Positions 52,248 to 53,945 of a stretch of 53,945 nucleotides of DNA are shown piece by piece. The notes beneath the pieces are model-generated. The model did no database searches, was not told the origin of the DNA, and worked only from the letters and a program-made list of their open reading frames with translations. A program made the position numbers and the translations under genes. The DNA lies in NCBI GenBank assembly GCA_039028975.1, contig JBCCHB010000118.1, positions 1 to 53,945 of the forward strand, given 5' to 3'. The DNA comes from JAHBNG01 sp039028975 (GTDB lineage Bacteria; Chloroflexota; Anaerolineae; Caldilineales; Caldilineaceae). Each line of letters opens with the position of its first letter. The first letter of the stretch is position 1.

Positions 52248-53945
52248 CTATCTGAACAAGGTAGGAGAGATGACCTGGGTGACCGTAATAGTTCGACTAA
52301 AGATATTATTAGATAGGTTGCTTTCGGTATAGGCATGAACTTGTTCATCACCAACCTGACCGACTTTAACATAAATATCATACGTCCCGCTTGGCACGTC
52401 AGTCCAGGTTATATCAACATTGGCCCTTGTACCACATCCTATTAGCGCAACCGTTTGGTCTTCACCTATCTGTTGACCACCTGTCTGCGGATCTCCCTGG
52501 AAAAAGGAGACAGTCGTCTCATGATCCTCACTAAGGTTCCCACTATTGGCCACCTGGGCACTTAGCGAAACAGTAAACAAACTTGATGAATCGGGCAGTG
52601 GTGTCGTAATCGGTACTGTGAGACCCGTTGTTACTGACACCGTAGTGGGTGCCACACGGCCTTCAAGCGAAAATGTATGAAAATCAATATCGTGCGACAA
52701 CCGGTTGGTGTACAAGGCATAATTATCACCCATCTCCGAACGCTCGAAGGTTATTGGATTGAAGAGGTAGCCATTATATTGATAAGGATAGGTTATGGGT
52801 GGATTTGACCGTACCGTATAATCATCGTTCACACTATACCAAGAAAGCCTTTGAATGAGACGATAGTCATCAGCCGGATCGCCCAATAGCTCATCCCGCT
52901 CATTAAGAATATAATCAAACGACTCATTCATAAACTCGTTGATCCTTGACGGACTGAAGTCAACGGTTGGCCGATACCAATCCGGCAGCAATACGCCATA
53001 TTCGGACAGGTAGACTGGCTTGCCCTGATATCCATTCTCATTCATCCATCCACGAAAGCGTACAATCTGCTCTTTGAATAACTCGATATCGTGGTGTTGA
53101 TCAATGCCGATGCGAAGACCATCCACTGCGTCAACTCCCGGTGGCATATCGGCTCCCCAACAGATATTTAGATTGTTTTCATAGTGCTCACAGCTTGCTT
53201 CATTCAGGATGAAGTTATGAATGCTCCACCCGTCAACTGGCATGGCAGTTCCATAGGTGTTCTCATAACTTTCGACCACCATATCCAAATACTCTATCCG
53301 CACCTCAGTTGGCTGTACAATGGAACCTGCATAGATTTGGGCCGTTGGATCAGCAGATTTCAAAAGTGTATAGATCTCATGGTATGCATTTGCATAGATT
53401 TCTGGAAGGACACCATCCTGAAATTTGATGCGATCCGGCTCGTTACTAACAAACCAGATACGACCGGGATTTGATGTGGCAAGAGAGAGTAGGGCATTTT
53501 CCCCAGGGAAAAAAGAATAGCTAGTACCATCTTCTGAACCCACCAATCGAATCACTGGTGCGTGTTCAATGTCCTCGGGGATTTCTGCTGACGGGTAGGA
53601 ACTATAGTTAATGTACCAGCCAACGCCCAGAGATGATATATCGTAACTGCTCAAAGCTGTGTGAGGGCCGATTCCTAGCGTGTTGAAATTTACACCGAAA
53701 CGGCAGAAGGCATCCTCTTCTACTACTAATGCACGCTCATCGCCATTAACCATTAGGGGAAGGAAGGTATCTACAGGAATTTGCCCTGCATTCAACAAGT
53801 CAACACCGTTCACTTCACCTTGTCCTGGCCTTGGCAAAATTACTGCTTGTGTTGATTGTGAACCCGTAGCCGGCAGCCTCTGCCAGGGTGCAAAAGCAAA
53901 CGATGCCAATGTTGATAGCATGAGCAACGTCGCTAGTGCTGCAAG
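52248..53945 (-). CDS. Secreted glycoside-hydrolase-like protein with C-terminal CARDB domain, 5' end outside window
   Basis: At least 565 residues; the frame is open to the right edge and the hydrophobic stretch LAALATLLMLSTLASFAF is part of a signal peptide whose start lies beyond the window. The mature part has DTFLPLMVNG (a Chloroflexota-style motif), then a TIM-barrel-like region: FGVNFNTLG, IWFVSNEPDR (a typical NEP acid/base segment), VDGWSIHNFI and GKPVYLSEYGVLLPDW (SEYG, candidate nucleophile Glu). This resembles clan GH-A glycosidases, e.g. the cellulase/xylosidase-like group. Residues about 430-560 of the visible part form a CARDB-type beta domain (FTVSLSAQVANSGNLSEDHE). Extracellular glycan degradation is inferred. 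Confidence 0.82.
   Translation of the reverse strand, partial: LAALATLLMLSTLASFAFAPWQRLPATGSQSTQAVILPRPGQGEVNGVDLLNAGQIPVDTFLPLMVNGDERALVVEEDAFCRFGVNFNTLGIGPHTALSSYDISSLGVGWYINYSSYPSAEIPEDIEHAPVIRLVGSEDGTSYSFFPGENALLSLATSNPGRIWFVSNEPDRIKFQDGVLPEIYANAYHEIYTLLKSADPTAQIYAGSIVQPTEVRIEYLDMVVESYENTYGTAMPVDGWSIHNFILNEASCEHYENNLNICWGADMPPGVDAVDGLRIGIDQHHDIELFKEQIVRFRGWMNENGYQGKPVYLSEYGVLLPDWYRPTVDFSPSRINEFMNESFDYILNERDELLGDPADDYRLIQRLSWYSVNDDYTVRSNPPITYPYQYNGYLFNPITFERSEMGDNYALYTNRLSHDIDFHTFSLEGRVAPTTVSVTTGLTVPITTPLPDSSSLFTVSLSAQVANSGNLSEDHETTVSFFQGDPQTGGQQIGEDQTVALIGCGTRANVDITWTDVPSGTYDIYVKVGQVGDEQVHAYTESNLSNNIFSRTITVTQVISPTLFR

Noticed and set aside
51982..52316. Overlapping plus-strand frames before the Wzm gene
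   Set aside because: No domain, no ribosome site, and they run into the 3' end of the opposite glycoside-hydrolase gene.

Overview
The window looks like chromosomal DNA of a filamentous or sediment-type member of the Chloroflexota (Anaerolineae/Caldilineae-like). This is inferred from gene style, not from a marker gene: a MalT/LuxR giant regulator, secreted proteins with a '[YF][LM]PL' motif, a TIR protein with a formylglycine-generating-enzyme (FGE) tail, a DGR-type reverse transcriptase with an Avd-like partner, a CBS-fused GCS2 enzyme and many intergenic repeats. No rRNA, tRNA, CRISPR array, intact transposase or phage structural gene was seen.

Left part (1-11 kb): an accessory zone full of broken genes. 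An EAD1-TIR-FGE gene (981-2645) is cut by one in-frame TGA exactly where a Trp is expected. It is followed by a chimera of two gene remnants (P-type ATPase middle piece joined to a polyamine-type binding-protein C-terminus). Next comes a sugar ABC importer operon on the minus strand (binding lipoprotein, two permeases) with a four-helix-bundle IVP gene wedged into it. Then there is a wrecked diversity-generating retroelement: an intact Avd-like gene, a reverse transcriptase with a deletion, a frameshift and a TAG, and the two ends of what may have been a STAND/TPR gene. The C-terminus of the TIR-FGE protein looks like a DGR variable region; no template repeat was found in the window.

Middle part (11-40 kb): a secreted four-repeat acidic protein; a PhyH/EctD-like dioxygenase; a trypsin-like protease beside a 1011-residue sortilin-type beta-propeller protein; a P1B-like ATPase lacking the CPC motif; a methyltransferase; a GCS2-CBS fusion; a ureohydrolase-CbiX gene pair; a collagen-like secreted protein; a MalT-like regulator; a GT-A-like protein overlapping a GT39-type membrane glycosyltransferase; and a large multi-PAS hybrid histidine kinase.

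Right part (39.5-54 kb): a YkgJ-type cysteine cluster protein and an unknown protein, then uvrA, then tyrS behind a possible Tyr-codon leader peptide and terminator (attenuator). A cell-surface polysaccharide export cluster follows (Wzm/Wzt ABC exporter, methyltransferase with coiled-coil tail, double GT2 glycosyltransferase). The window ends in a secreted glycoside-hydrolase-like gene that runs off the right edge.

Intergenic DNA carries several small repeat families: 7- or 14-base tandem repeats at five places, REP-like palindromes with a cttgtcgaag core, a duplicated ~83-bp promoter-bearing block, and a duplicated ~83-bp palindrome.
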